From positions 3,026,501 through 3,090,500 of the forward strand of contig NZ_CP110128.1 of assembly GCF_028471945.1 (NCBI RefSeq): a DNA stretch of 64,000 nt, written 5' to 3'. Of the stretch, positions 8,651-16,453 are shown piece by piece. Source of the DNA: Pseudomonas sp. WJP1 (GTDB lineage Bacteria; Pseudomonadota; Gammaproteobacteria; Pseudomonadales; Pseudomonadaceae). Within the stretch, counting starts at the first letter, position 1. Every line of letters starts with the position of its first letter. The position numbers and the translations under genes are program-made. Under the pieces are notes generated by a model that was not told the DNA's origin, ran no database searches, and saw nothing but the letters and a program-made list of their open reading frames with translations.

Positions 8651-9616
8651 TCAGCGTAACCGGCGGTTTTTCAGCAGTCGCCAGAGCAGCGGCCAACCGA
8701 AGATCAGGGGGAAGCGGCGCAACCTGTGGGTCACGACGACGGATTCACCCAAGTGGCGCTCCAGCTTCCAGATCAGGTAGTCGACACCGTTTTCGAAGGT
8801 GAAGAAGGATTTGACCAGCCGCGCTACGTTCAAGGTTCTCCCCTGAACCCGCCTTAATCTCCACGCTCGCTCATTATCTCGACGCGTTGCGGCGGGGCTA
8901 AGGTTGCGATAACTATCCTCTTCGCCCGCACAGCTTGCCAAGTGCTTCACAGCAGGCGCGGCGGCTCGGGTAATGCGCGAATAATAGGTCCTGTCATGCC
9001 TGACGAGCTGCCCGGGGCGATCGGCTGATTCGGGGCGCAGCTCGGCCCCGTATGTCAGCGACAGTGCCCTAACCCATAGTGTGTAGCTGTCGAATCGATC
9101 CGGTAGATTGGCGACGCAGTGGCCCATCAGCGTCACCACGGCTTGAGCCAATGCGAGATGGATACGCCCCTGCGTATCCTCGTCCTTGAAATAAACGAGT
9201 CGGCAGGGCTGGGCGAAACGGGCCCAGAGGTAGCTTTGAAACCACGAACGGGTACCCACCTCGAAGTCCTGCAGCGACAGGAGGGCGCATTTGGCATGGA
9301 GTATTTGCCCATCGGGCGCAGGCGTCCTGACGAGGATCACAGTGGGAGGGAGCCAAGCATTGGCGAGTTGCTGCACGCGCTTTGGATGAGCGTGAGCGTA
9401 GCTGTCGACCAGCGCATAAAAGTCGACAATGCCATCGGTGAGGTCGCCGTTGCGCAGGCATGAACCGTAGACCAGCAGCGCCACCAATGCGTCACCCAGG
9501 CGTATGTGCAATGCCTGGACAATCCTGTCCAGCTCGCCGGGCATCGGCTGCGCGCATTGCTCCCTGACCAGTTCGAGCAGGTCCGCTGGGGGCGGGGGAG
9601 AATCAGTGGCTCGCAT
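8651..9616 (-). CDS. Tam41/Mmp37-like phosphatidate cytidylyltransferase
   Basis: A 321-residue protein with a nucleotidyltransferase active-site pattern: VYGSCLRNG (about 49-57), followed by an acidic VDFYALVD (64-71). Downstream, HAKCALLSLQDF and YLWARFAQPCRLVY match the positions of the Tam41 family motifs (KYGVIS... and YLAGR.QKPV). Tam41 is the mitochondrial CDP-diacylglycerol synthase, joining CTP and phosphatidate; bacterial relatives exist. Here it lies between the lipid-kinase-family gene and the phosphoesterase in the operon. It may therefore activate the phosphorylated lipid made by the kinase, either phosphatidate or ceramide-1-phosphate. The family call comes from motif spacing by eye; the substrate is a guess. 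Confidence 0.65.
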   Translation of the reverse strand: MRATDSPPPPADLLELVREQCAQPMPGELDRIVQALHIRLGDALVALLVYGSCLRNGDLTDGIVDFYALVDSYAHAHPKRVQQLANAWLPPTVILVRTPAPDGQILHAKCALLSLQDFEVGTRSWFQSYLWARFAQPCRLVYFKDEDTQGRIHLALAQAVVTLMGHCVANLPDRFDSYTLWVRALSLTYGAELRPESADRPGQLVRHDRTYYSRITRAAAPAVKHLASCAGEEDSYRNLSPAATRRDNERAWRLRRVQGRTLNVARLVKSFFTFENGVDYLIWKLERHLGESVVVTHRLRRFPLIFGWPLLWRLLKNRRLR

Positions 9617-9631
9617 GGGATCTCAATTGTC

Positions 9632-10603
9632 CTAAAAGGTCATGAAGCGGATCGGGTCCGTGGCGGCGAGCGTGATCGTGCCCTGTGCTGCAAAAATTTC
9701 CCCGTCCAGCACGTACTCGTCGGCACCACCGAGATCCATCCGGGTGAAATTGTGGCTGTAGTAACCATCCTGCTCTTTGATCATCGAGCAGGCCCGCCCC
9801 CGGAGCAGGAACGGCAGGATGAGGGCCAGTCGCCTGGGTCGATGCGCAATGGCGGTTAAATGAACAGGCTGCTGTTCGGTGCCCCAATAAGGCCTGCTCC
9901 CGGCCAGGAGCCTGTTCAGGGTCGTGGCAAACACCAACAGCCAGTCGCCTTCCCAGACGCCGCGATGGGTGTCCAGGCGAGCAGGCAATGCCGGGAATAG
10001 ATCGTGTGGCAATTTTCTCAGCGCTGAGAGCAGCATTCGGCCGAAAGCCAGCAACGGCCCCAGTGCCCCGGGTACGCGCTTGGGCCGCAGCTCCCGATGG
10101 TAGTAGCGCACGCCGTTCACAACAGCACCAATGGCGAAGAACATTCCGAATCGCGGCCCTTGGTACAGCGAGCCATCCACCCGAAGCGCCGCGCGCGATA
10201 CGATTTTTGGCGCGGCGCAATTCCCGGCGAGCCAGGCGGATAAGCTCCTCAGGGCCTTTTCGGCGCTCAGGCGCGCGCCCAGATCGATCGCACTCATGTT
10301 AGTGGTGCCGCCCGGAATAACCAGAACGGTGGGTAGGCCTGCAGGCTCGCGACCCAGCAGAATGGATAGGGCGGCTTGCAGGGTTCCGTCGCCGCCCAGG
10401 ATCACCAACAGGTCACTTTCCCTCAGCTGGAAATGGCACACGGCATGGGCGATCTCCTGGGACGTGGTCGCTTCGAGCATGACCGCACCGGGTACGTTGC
10501 GAGCGAGCAGGCGGAACCTGGGCAAGGCGCGTCGCAGGGTGCCGCTGCAAGGATTGAGCACAATCGCGACTTTCCCGGGCCGCGCGCAGGCTTCATGCAT
10601 CAT
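9632..10603 (-). CDS. Diacylglycerol/sphingoid-base kinase family lipid kinase
   Basis: A 323-residue lipid kinase of the DAGK/LCB5/YegS fold. It shows LNPCSGT (about 16-22, the usual NP.SG loop), LGGDGTL at 69-75 (ATP and catalytic loop) and PGGTTN at 97-102. Enzymes of this family transfer phosphate from ATP to diacylglycerol, sphingosine or ceramide at the membrane. The ATG at 10603 overlaps the end of the CDP-alcohol phosphatidyltransferase gene by 11 bp, so the two are co-translated. In Caulobacter a bacterial ceramide kinase is needed for ceramide phosphoglycerate. Placed next to a candidate ceramide synthase, this gene is a good ceramide kinase candidate, but diacylglycerol is not excluded. 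Confidence 0.8.
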   Translation of the reverse strand: MMHEACARPGKVAIVLNPCSGTLRRALPRFRLLARNVPGAVMLEATTSQEIAHAVCHFQLRESDLLVILGGDGTLQAALSILLGREPAGLPTVLVIPGGTTNMSAIDLGARLSAEKALRSLSAWLAGNCAAPKIVSRAALRVDGSLYQGPRFGMFFAIGAVVNGVRYYHRELRPKRVPGALGPLLAFGRMLLSALRKLPHDLFPALPARLDTHRGVWEGDWLLVFATTLNRLLAGSRPYWGTEQQPVHLTAIAHRPRRLALILPFLLRGRACSMIKEQDGYYSHNFTRMDLGGADEYVLDGEIFAAQGTITLAATDPIRFMTF

Positions 10604-11777
10604 TGAGGCCCGAGCGGGGCGCGAACATCCGCACGATCAAGCGGTCGCGTTCGGCGGCCATGTCGATGCGGCTAAGCCAGGGCTGGGGCGGCTGTCCCCG
10701 GTGCTTCAAGACAATGGCGGACATTGAGCGAACCCCCAGGATCAGCGTCGAGAGGCAGGTCCAGACGGCCACCCAAATCAACGCCGTGTCATGGGCATCC
10801 ACCGCCCATAAGCAGGTCAATATGAGCAAATTGGGATTACGCCGCGCGGTGACCAGCCTGTTGAGTGAGTCGAACGGGCGCCAGAGAAACAGCGAAAAAG
10901 GCGCAGCGAACTTGAACGCAGCTTCGCACAGCCGACCCGCGACATAGCCCAGGCAAATGGCCCAGAGCACCGGGTCGAGGGGTATGTCCGAGTCCCAGGT
11001 GGCCTCATAGCCCAATCCCCACGCGATATACCAGAGCGGCGGGTGAATCAGGTCCAGGCCATGGTCGAAAATGTTTCCGAAGCGAGTGGAGGTCACGGTG
11101 ACGCGTGCCAGCTTGCCATCCACCGTATCCAGGAACGTCATCAACCAGCCAGCCAGCAGGCCAGCACCAAATAGTCCATGCCAGAACAGAAAGCCTGCGG
11201 CGATGGCCAGGACATAGCTTGCCGCAGTCACCTGATTGGGACTGAGGCCCCGCCGCACGCACCAGACGGTGGCCCAGCGAGCCGGGACAGGCCAGATCGC
11301 CCGGGTGATGAAGTCGGTGACGCCTTTGTAGGAACCGTTGAACAGCGACTTCTCAAGATGAGCCTGATTGGCGGCGGTGATTTGCGCGACCCACGGCGGA
11401 TCGAATTTGCGCAGTTGTGTCTGCATCGCGGTGGCCACGGTGCCGGGAACCACTTTGCGTAATCCGGCGACGGCGTCGCTGTCCAGGCTGGGCGAGTGTG
11501 CGAGGCGTTCGACATGGGTGTGGGCCGCGACGATGGCACCGGTCCGCGGGTCCTGTAGCGCGACCTCAGGTGTTGCCAGCAGCCCCTGGAGCACGCGGTC
11601 ATCGTAAAGGTAATCCTCGCGCAGCAGGACGACCTCGCCCTGGGCCGGCAACGGATCGTGCGCGTTGCACAGATAGGCGTCGGGAAACTTTGCGAGCATA
11701 CGGCCCACTCGCTCCCTGGAAGTCAGGCCCCACAGCCGAACCGGGCAGCTACAGATCAGGTAAACGGGAGTCTTCAT
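10593..11777 (-). CDS. CDP-alcohol phosphatidyltransferase with degenerate nucleotidyltransferase N-terminus
   Basis: A 394-residue protein. The C-terminal half is a membrane CDP-alcohol phosphatidyltransferase with a perfect signature: D217, D220, G221, A224, R225, G234, D238 and D242 (D-x2-DG-x2-AR-x8-G-x3-D-x3-D), flanked by hydrophobic helices. The first ~140 residues (CPVRLWGLTSRERVGRML, VVLLREDYLYDD) resemble a nucleotidyltransferase fold that has lost its GxGxR nucleotide loop. Members transfer a phospho-alcohol between a CDP-donor and a lipid or alcohol acceptor in the inner membrane, so this is the likely head-group step. The operon also encodes a MobA-like nucleotidyltransferase that could replace the missing activity. 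The fusion resembles the IPCT/DIPPS layout of inositol-phosphate enzymes. Confidence 0.85.
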   Translation of the reverse strand: MKTPVYLICSCPVRLWGLTSRERVGRMLAKFPDAYLCNAHDPLPAQGEVVLLREDYLYDDRVLQGLLATPEVALQDPRTGAIVAAHTHVERLAHSPSLDSDAVAGLRKVVPGTVATAMQTQLRKFDPPWVAQITAANQAHLEKSLFNGSYKGVTDFITRAIWPVPARWATVWCVRRGLSPNQVTAASYVLAIAAGFLFWHGLFGAGLLAGWLMTFLDTVDGKLARVTVTSTRFGNIFDHGLDLIHPPLWYIAWGLGYEATWDSDIPLDPVLWAICLGYVAGRLCEAAFKFAAPFSLFLWRPFDSLNRLVTARRNPNLLILTCLWAVDAHDTALIWVAVWTCLSTLILGVRSMSAIVLKHRGQPPQPWLSRIDMAAERDRLIVRMFAPRSGLNDA

Positions 11778-11852
11778 GGTTGTGCCTGTGCCGAATCACG
11801 TTGATTGAAGGAGCGGGCGCCAACGCCCTGTCCATTGAACAGCATGACGGTT

Positions 11853-12935
11853 TCAATGACTGCCCCGGTCGAGATACCCCACCATCACGATAGCCACGGC
11901 GAGCAAGACCAGTGCCGGCCCCAACGTAGTGATCAGGATGTTCATTTTTAGCAGTAGACCGAGGTTTACGATGATCTGATTACTGACATAGACCATTAAC
12001 CCGACCAACGCACCCAAGGCCAGCCGTGCACCCAGGTTGGGCGAACGCGGTTGTGCAAAGGCAAACGGGATGGCGAACAGGATCATCGCCAGGGTCAGGA
12101 TCGGGCGCCCGAGCTTTTGCCACATCGCCATTTCGTATTGCGCCGAGGGCTGGCCGGAGCCCTTGAGGTACGCGATGTAGCGATAGAGCTGGCGAGCCGA
12201 CAGGCTTTCGGTCGGCAGCGTGATCTCGCCCAACCGTGCTCCGCCAAAAATCGAGTGCCAAGGCATATGATCGAGTTGTTGCGTCGTTTCAGCGCCCTGG
12301 TCCCACTGTTTCACCTGGACCTTGTTCAAACGCCATTGGCCTGCTTCCAGTATGTCCGCCGACTCTGCAAAGATGTAGGAAACCAGTGAACGCTCATTGT
12401 CGAACCTGAAAATCTCGATATTGACCGGCAACCGTTTGTGCGCAAGATTGCCAATACGTACGATCTGATCGTCCTGTCGAGCCCATACACTGCCTTGATC
12501 GTTGCTGGCCTGCGCGCCGGCGGCGATCGCTTCGTTGCGCAGTTCCAGGCCATTTTGCTGCAGGGGAGAGGCCACCCATTCATCCAGCGCCGCCCATGAC
12601 AGCGCCAAAGCGAGGCCGGCCAGCGTCGCCGTGAACCCGATCCGGGCAATCGACAGCCCGGTGGCGCGCATGACCGTCAGTTCCCGGGTGGCTGACAATT
12701 GACCCAGCGCGGCAATGCCGCCAAGCAGGGCGATAAAGGGGCCAAGCTCGACCACGCGGCGTGGCAGCGTCAGGAACACGACTTCGATGGCCTGGCTCAA
12801 CCGGTACCCGCCAGGCTCCACGTCGTCAAGTTCACCCACCAGGTCGAGCGTACTGAACAACGGTAGCAGCAGCGCTGCCGCCGCCGCGAAACCGAAGAAA
12901 ACATGGCGGGTAATGTAGCGATCGAGGATTTTCAT
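11853..12935 (-). CDS. LptG-like permease
   Basis: A 360-residue LptF/LptG-family permease. It begins with the usual amphipathic helix plus first membrane segment (MKILDRYITRHVFFGF) and has two N-terminal membrane helices and the conserved loop ATRELTVMRATGLS. A periplasmic beta-jellyroll region spans about residues 130-250, with C-terminal membrane segments after it. In the LPS export machine LptF and LptG extract LPS from the inner membrane together with the ATPase LptB. The gene overlaps the LptF-like gene by four bases (ATGA). Canonical lptFG of Pseudomonas normally lie next to pepA, not here, so this is probably a second pair for another lipid. No lptB-like gene is seen nearby. Confidence 0.85.
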   Translation of the reverse strand: MKILDRYITRHVFFGFAAAAALLLPLFSTLDLVGELDDVEPGGYRLSQAIEVVFLTLPRRVVELGPFIALLGGIAALGQLSATRELTVMRATGLSIARIGFTATLAGLALALSWAALDEWVASPLQQNGLELRNEAIAAGAQASNDQGSVWARQDDQIVRIGNLAHKRLPVNIEIFRFDNERSLVSYIFAESADILEAGQWRLNKVQVKQWDQGAETTQQLDHMPWHSIFGGARLGEITLPTESLSARQLYRYIAYLKGSGQPSAQYEMAMWQKLGRPILTLAMILFAIPFAFAQPRSPNLGARLALGALVGLMVYVSNQIIVNLGLLLKMNILITTLGPALVLLAVAIVMVGYLDRGSH

Positions 12936-14005
12936 CGGTAGCCGAACCGAAAATTTGCCAGGTCACGCGCCAGGAAAACCAGGAGGGCCAGGCTCATCAG
13001 CAACGGTACGGTCCACAAACCCGGATACAAGGGCAGGGTGCTGTTGCCCACCATCGTCTTGCAGATGTCCGCTGCGTAGTAGATCAAGGCGAAGACCGCG
13101 GTCACGGGCAGCAGGGTCGCGAATCGTCCCTGCCGGGGGCGGGTGCGGCTCAACGGAATGGCGAGCAGTGCAAGTATCGTAGCGCTTACGCCCCGCGTCT
13201 GGCGCCATTGCAATTCGGCCTTGTCCGAAGGCGCGCTGGAAGCCTTCAACACGTCGTTGGGAGCCGCCTTGCGCTTACCTTCGGCGGCCCGTTCGATGGG
13301 CAGCAAGTGCAGTCGCATGTGCTCGAACTTTTCCGAAATGTCCCGTGAAGCACTGTGCTTGAGCAAATAGGAATGGCCTTGCGTAAGCTCCACGATCGGA
13401 TCGTCTGGATCCGGATCGAGGATGCGCGCTTGTTCGGCGCGAAATACACGGGTTTTCGAGTCACCCGGATCATAGATCAGCACATCGTGGAGCCGGCCAT
13501 CGGTCCGGTCGATCCGTTCCGCCAGAATCATCCTGCCGTTGTCGTTGTTCAGGTTGAATCGCTGCGCTTGCAGATGATTGACGTCCAGGTCCGTTCGTGA
13601 TTGCTGTTCCAGTACATAGGCCTGCGTATAAGCCCAGGGGCGCCCATAGAGCGAAAGCATCGCCACCGCCAGCGAGACCGGTATGGCCAGCAGCAGGACA
13701 GCCCGGTAGATCCGTAGCGGGCTTGCACCCGAAGCCGCTATCGCGATGATCTCCGAATCATGGCACAGGCGTCCGACCGCCAGGGTCACCGAGGCATATA
13801 AAGCCACCGGCACCAGCATTTCGAGGGCAATCAGGACCTTGTAGAACACCATCTCCAGCACGTCTTGCATCGCGAGCGTTCCCTCGACGGCGTCAGCGAG
13901 ATAGCGCTCTGCGGAATAACTGGCAAAGATAAACACCAGGATGCTGACCATGACGATCACCGGCCGGCGGATCTCGGCGATCACGTACCGTTCGATCAGG
14001 AACAT
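12932..14005 (-). CDS. LptF-like permease
   Basis: The partner of the LptG-like protein, 357 residues from the ATG at 14005. I chose this start because AGGA lies eight bases upstream and MFLIERYVIAEI matches the usual LptF N-terminus. A start at 14059 would add 18 basic residues. The protein has N-terminal membrane helices, the conserved segment DSEIIAIAASGASPLRIYR, a large periplasmic domain and three C-terminal membrane helices. In the Lpt bridge, LptF passes the lipid to the periplasmic LptC/LptA jellyrolls. Its place between a ceramide-synthase-like gene and a head-group enzyme suggests export of the lipid made by this locus. Confidence 0.82.
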   Translation of the reverse strand: MFLIERYVIAEIRRPVIVMVSILVFIFASYSAERYLADAVEGTLAMQDVLEMVFYKVLIALEMLVPVALYASVTLAVGRLCHDSEIIAIAASGASPLRIYRAVLLLAIPVSLAVAMLSLYGRPWAYTQAYVLEQQSRTDLDVNHLQAQRFNLNNDNGRMILAERIDRTDGRLHDVLIYDPGDSKTRVFRAEQARILDPDPDDPIVELTQGHSYLLKHSASRDISEKFEHMRLHLLPIERAAEGKRKAAPNDVLKASSAPSDKAELQWRQTRGVSATILALLAIPLSRTRPRQGRFATLLPVTAVFALIYYAADICKTMVGNSTLPLYPGLWTVPLLMSLALLVFLARDLANFRFGYR

Positions 14006-14077
14006 GTCCTGGATCCTGACCTTGCGCCGTGCCCGGACCGTGCTCGCGCGATCGGGCATTCCTGCCGTCCAGATCCA

Positions 14078-14908
14078 TCAGGTATCGTTCGGTATCGACT
14101 GATTTCTCTGGGCATGAAACCTCTCCACCATTTGATAATCCAGCGGTGAATCGACATCGATGGCGGCCTCCGCGAAGGGCATGATCACCGCCCCGAGACT
14201 CACTCCCAACCTGTCGGAAAGCTGTTGCAGCGCTTGTTCCAGGGTCAACCGACCCAACAGATAGCGCAGTATTCCCGCAAAGCCCAGAGCGCCGGCGACG
14301 ACCCGCCTGGGATGCTTGCGATCGTTTTCGACCCGTTGCCAGAAGCTGGCGAGGCGTCGAGCATCGTCTGTCATGAAGGCGAACAGGTTGCTGCCGCAAT
14401 ACGGGCCACCGCGCAGCCGGATGCCGGTGCGGCGGGTGCCTGGAAAACGAGCCAGCACGGTGTCCAGTGGTGTCACCGCCACCACAAAGTCATGGCCGCT
14501 TGCAGTCGCTTGTTGTAGAAAATAGTCGACCATCTCCCGGCAGAGCAGCGCATGGTCCGCTGTAGTCACCAACACGGGGCTGTCTGCCGGTTGGCGCGCC
14601 AGCGCCAGCGCCGCGCTGGCACTAGGGGAGCTGGCGGGTTCCAGCCAACTGACTGTGGCGGTGTCCAGCAGTCGTGTCATCGAGGCATCTTGCGCCAGTA
14701 AATTGCGCGCAGGGCCCACGAGCACGATTCGGTCGATACGGTCAGTGGCTGCCAACGCCTCGACTACGCGACGGACCATGGGTACACCCGCCACCGGTGC
14801 CAATGCCTTGCAGCAAGTCCCGGCCATGGCGGCAACGGGATCGGCCGGGCCCCTGTCAGCCGCCAGGACCAAAGCGGTGAACTGACGGACCTCAAATTCG
14901 TTTTTCAT
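14078..14908 (-). CDS. MobA-like nucleotidyltransferase
   Basis: A 276-residue NTP-transferase-fold protein starting at the ATG at 14908 (MKNEFEV). The first ORF codon at 14971 lies well inside the ceramide-synthase-like gene. The N-terminus reads ALVLAADRGPADP and then CCKALAPVAGVPMV, corresponding to the LAaGxGxR...K...L nucleotide-binding pattern. The usual GxG loop is altered, while the downstream CKALAPV lysine is kept. A metal site is suggested by TTADHALL and DVDSPLDYQ. It overlaps the 3' end of the upstream gene by 17 bp. It could charge a head-group phosphate with CTP for the CDP-alcohol phosphatidyltransferase. The altered loop makes activity uncertain. Confidence 0.7.
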   Translation of the reverse strand: MKNEFEVRQFTALVLAADRGPADPVAAMAGTCCKALAPVAGVPMVRRVVEALAATDRIDRIVLVGPARNLLAQDASMTRLLDTATVSWLEPASSPSASAALALARQPADSPVLVTTADHALLCREMVDYFLQQATASGHDFVVAVTPLDTVLARFPGTRRTGIRLRGGPYCGSNLFAFMTDDARRLASFWQRVENDRKHPRRVVAGALGFAGILRYLLGRLTLEQALQQLSDRLGVSLGAVIMPFAEAAIDVDSPLDYQMVERFHAQRNQSIPNDT

Positions 14909-16037
14909 AGATCCGGTAGCGCTTGTAGGAGGTGGCACCGATTTGATCGAGAATCTTGCGCATGACCGCATTCGATTCCAGGATCCAGGACATTTCCAGG
15001 GCTTCTATGCCGCGTTTAACGAAGGGTGGCTTGAGCGCTTCGATCAATAGCAAGGCGAGTGCAGGCCCCAATCGGCTGAATTGGTAAGTCTGCTTGACGC
15101 CCATCAGGGGCACGCGTGCAGTCCGCGGGCCCTTGACATAGAGCCGCCACAGCAGCCGCAGCCAGCCAAAGGGCAGCAAGCGCCCGTTGAGCGAGGCGAT
15201 CGCCTCGTTGATGTTCGGCATGGCCACGATAAACGCGCAGGGTTCGCCGTCGACTTCGGCGATGTACAGCAGGTCTTTGGGGACCAGTAGCCGCAATTGG
15301 CTGCCAAGCTCGTAGAATTCGGATTCGGTGAAGGGTACGAAACCCCAGTTACGGCTCCAGGCGTCATTGAAAATTTCTCGCAGAATGCGCATGTCTCGCC
15401 GGAACTGACGGGGGGCCAGGGGCCTGATCACCACGCGTTTGCGCTCGCGCGCCATCATCGCCGACAAGGCCGGTGGGAAATGCAATTGGTCGGTGCGCAT
15501 CCAGTAGGCGAGCAGATCCTTGGCTTGCCGGTAGCCCAGGGCAGCGAGCCTTTGGTCATAAAAACGCTGTCCGTGTCCCATCATGGCGGACGGGGGATGA
15601 TCGAATCCCTCCACCAGCAGCCCGCTTTCCTGGTTGATGGTCAGGTTGAAGGGGCCTGTGATGCGTGCAGCGCCACGTTCACGCAGCCAGGCCTCTGCCG
15701 CCGCGAACAGGCTGTCGAAAACAGCGGGGTCGTCCACGGCTTCCAGCATCCCGAAGTGCCCCGAATCGTCGCCGTGCAATTGCCGGTGAAGGGTGTCGAC
15801 CTGTGCGGTGATACGCCCCACGACTTCAGTTCCCGACCAGGCCAGCCACGCCTGCCATGTCAGATGAGGGGATGCCGGATTCTTTGCAGAAAGGAGTTCA
15901 TGGCGCTCGTAATGGATAGGTTCGATCCAGCAAGGATCGTTGCGATACAGGGTCCCCGGGAAACTGATGAATGTCTCGAGATCCAGGCGTGAGAGGACAG
16001 GGCGCGTAATGATTGGCAACTTCTTATTGATCATCAT
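14892..16037 (-). CDS. GNAT-family protein resembling bacterial ceramide synthase
   Basis: A 381-residue protein. The N-terminal segment has an FPGTLYRNDPCWIEP motif and ITGPFNLTINQESGLLVEGF. The C-terminal GNAT-like acyltransferase core has YIAEVDGEPCAFIVAMPNINEA and a final LEMSWILESNAVMRKIL. Length and motifs fit the bacterial ceramide synthase (bCerS) family first shown in Caulobacter, which N-acylates a sphingoid base with fatty acyl-CoA. I use the ATG at 16037 (a second ATG follows at 16034); the longer frame begins at a TTG. It heads a nine-gene minus-strand operon and diverges from the AMP-ligase/reductase/ACP/SPT operon, the partners expected for ceramide synthesis. It may be another acyltransferase, but the neighbourhood strongly supports this call. 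Confidence 0.72.
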   Translation of the reverse strand: MMINKKLPIITRPVLSRLDLETFISFPGTLYRNDPCWIEPIHYERHELLSAKNPASPHLTWQAWLAWSGTEVVGRITAQVDTLHRQLHGDDSGHFGMLEAVDDPAVFDSLFAAAEAWLRERGAARITGPFNLTINQESGLLVEGFDHPPSAMMGHGQRFYDQRLAALGYRQAKDLLAYWMRTDQLHFPPALSAMMARERKRVVIRPLAPRQFRRDMRILREIFNDAWSRNWGFVPFTESEFYELGSQLRLLVPKDLLYIAEVDGEPCAFIVAMPNINEAIASLNGRLLPFGWLRLLWRLYVKGPRTARVPLMGVKQTYQFSRLGPALALLLIEALKPPFVKRGIEALEMSWILESNAVMRKILDQIGATSYKRYRIYEKRI

Positions 16038-16453
16038 TGGCCACAAAAGTCCATAGCAGTTGAACTCGCATCTCTTTCTTAGTGCCTGGCAGAGCGTAGC
16101 TGAAGTATTGGCGCACGGTGCGCGTGCAGCAAATATAGGTGCCTGTGCTTCAGTAAGCGCTTAGTAATCAACGCACTTTGCGACAATCGTCGTGTTTGAG
16201 AACGAGGTGCTATTGCGATGCTCGAAACTCGCCGGTCGTCGCTCACCCGGGAAAAAATTTGCGCTCACCCAGATGCCGATTAGTATTGCGTTAGGCTTTG
16301 TAATTAATTGAAAAGGCTAAGCCGGATATCCTGGGGCCAGGACCCCATGGAAACGGTTTTGAGGGCAGTAGAACGGCACGTGTTTTACTGGCGCAGGTGA
16401 TCATTCCGCTATTTGACTTGTCCTTACTTGGCTAAATGGATGGGTGTTTTGTT
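16038..16453. promoter_or_regulatory. Bidirectional control region of the sphingolipid locus
   Basis: This 416-bp gap separates the two divergent operons. It is visibly more AT-rich around 16280-16320 (TTTGTAATTAATTGAAAAGG) than the coding DNA. It holds a short dyad, TGGGG-N6-CCCCA, at 16332-16347. No convincing coding frame or RNA gene was seen, and no sigma-70 promoter could be placed with confidence. Coordinated control of both operons from here is likely. Confidence 0.5.

Noticed and set aside
10593..11777. Housekeeping PgsA/PssA assignment for the CDP-alcohol phosphatidyltransferase
   Set aside because: The extra N-terminal nucleotidyltransferase-like domain and the operon context differ from those short single-domain enzymes.
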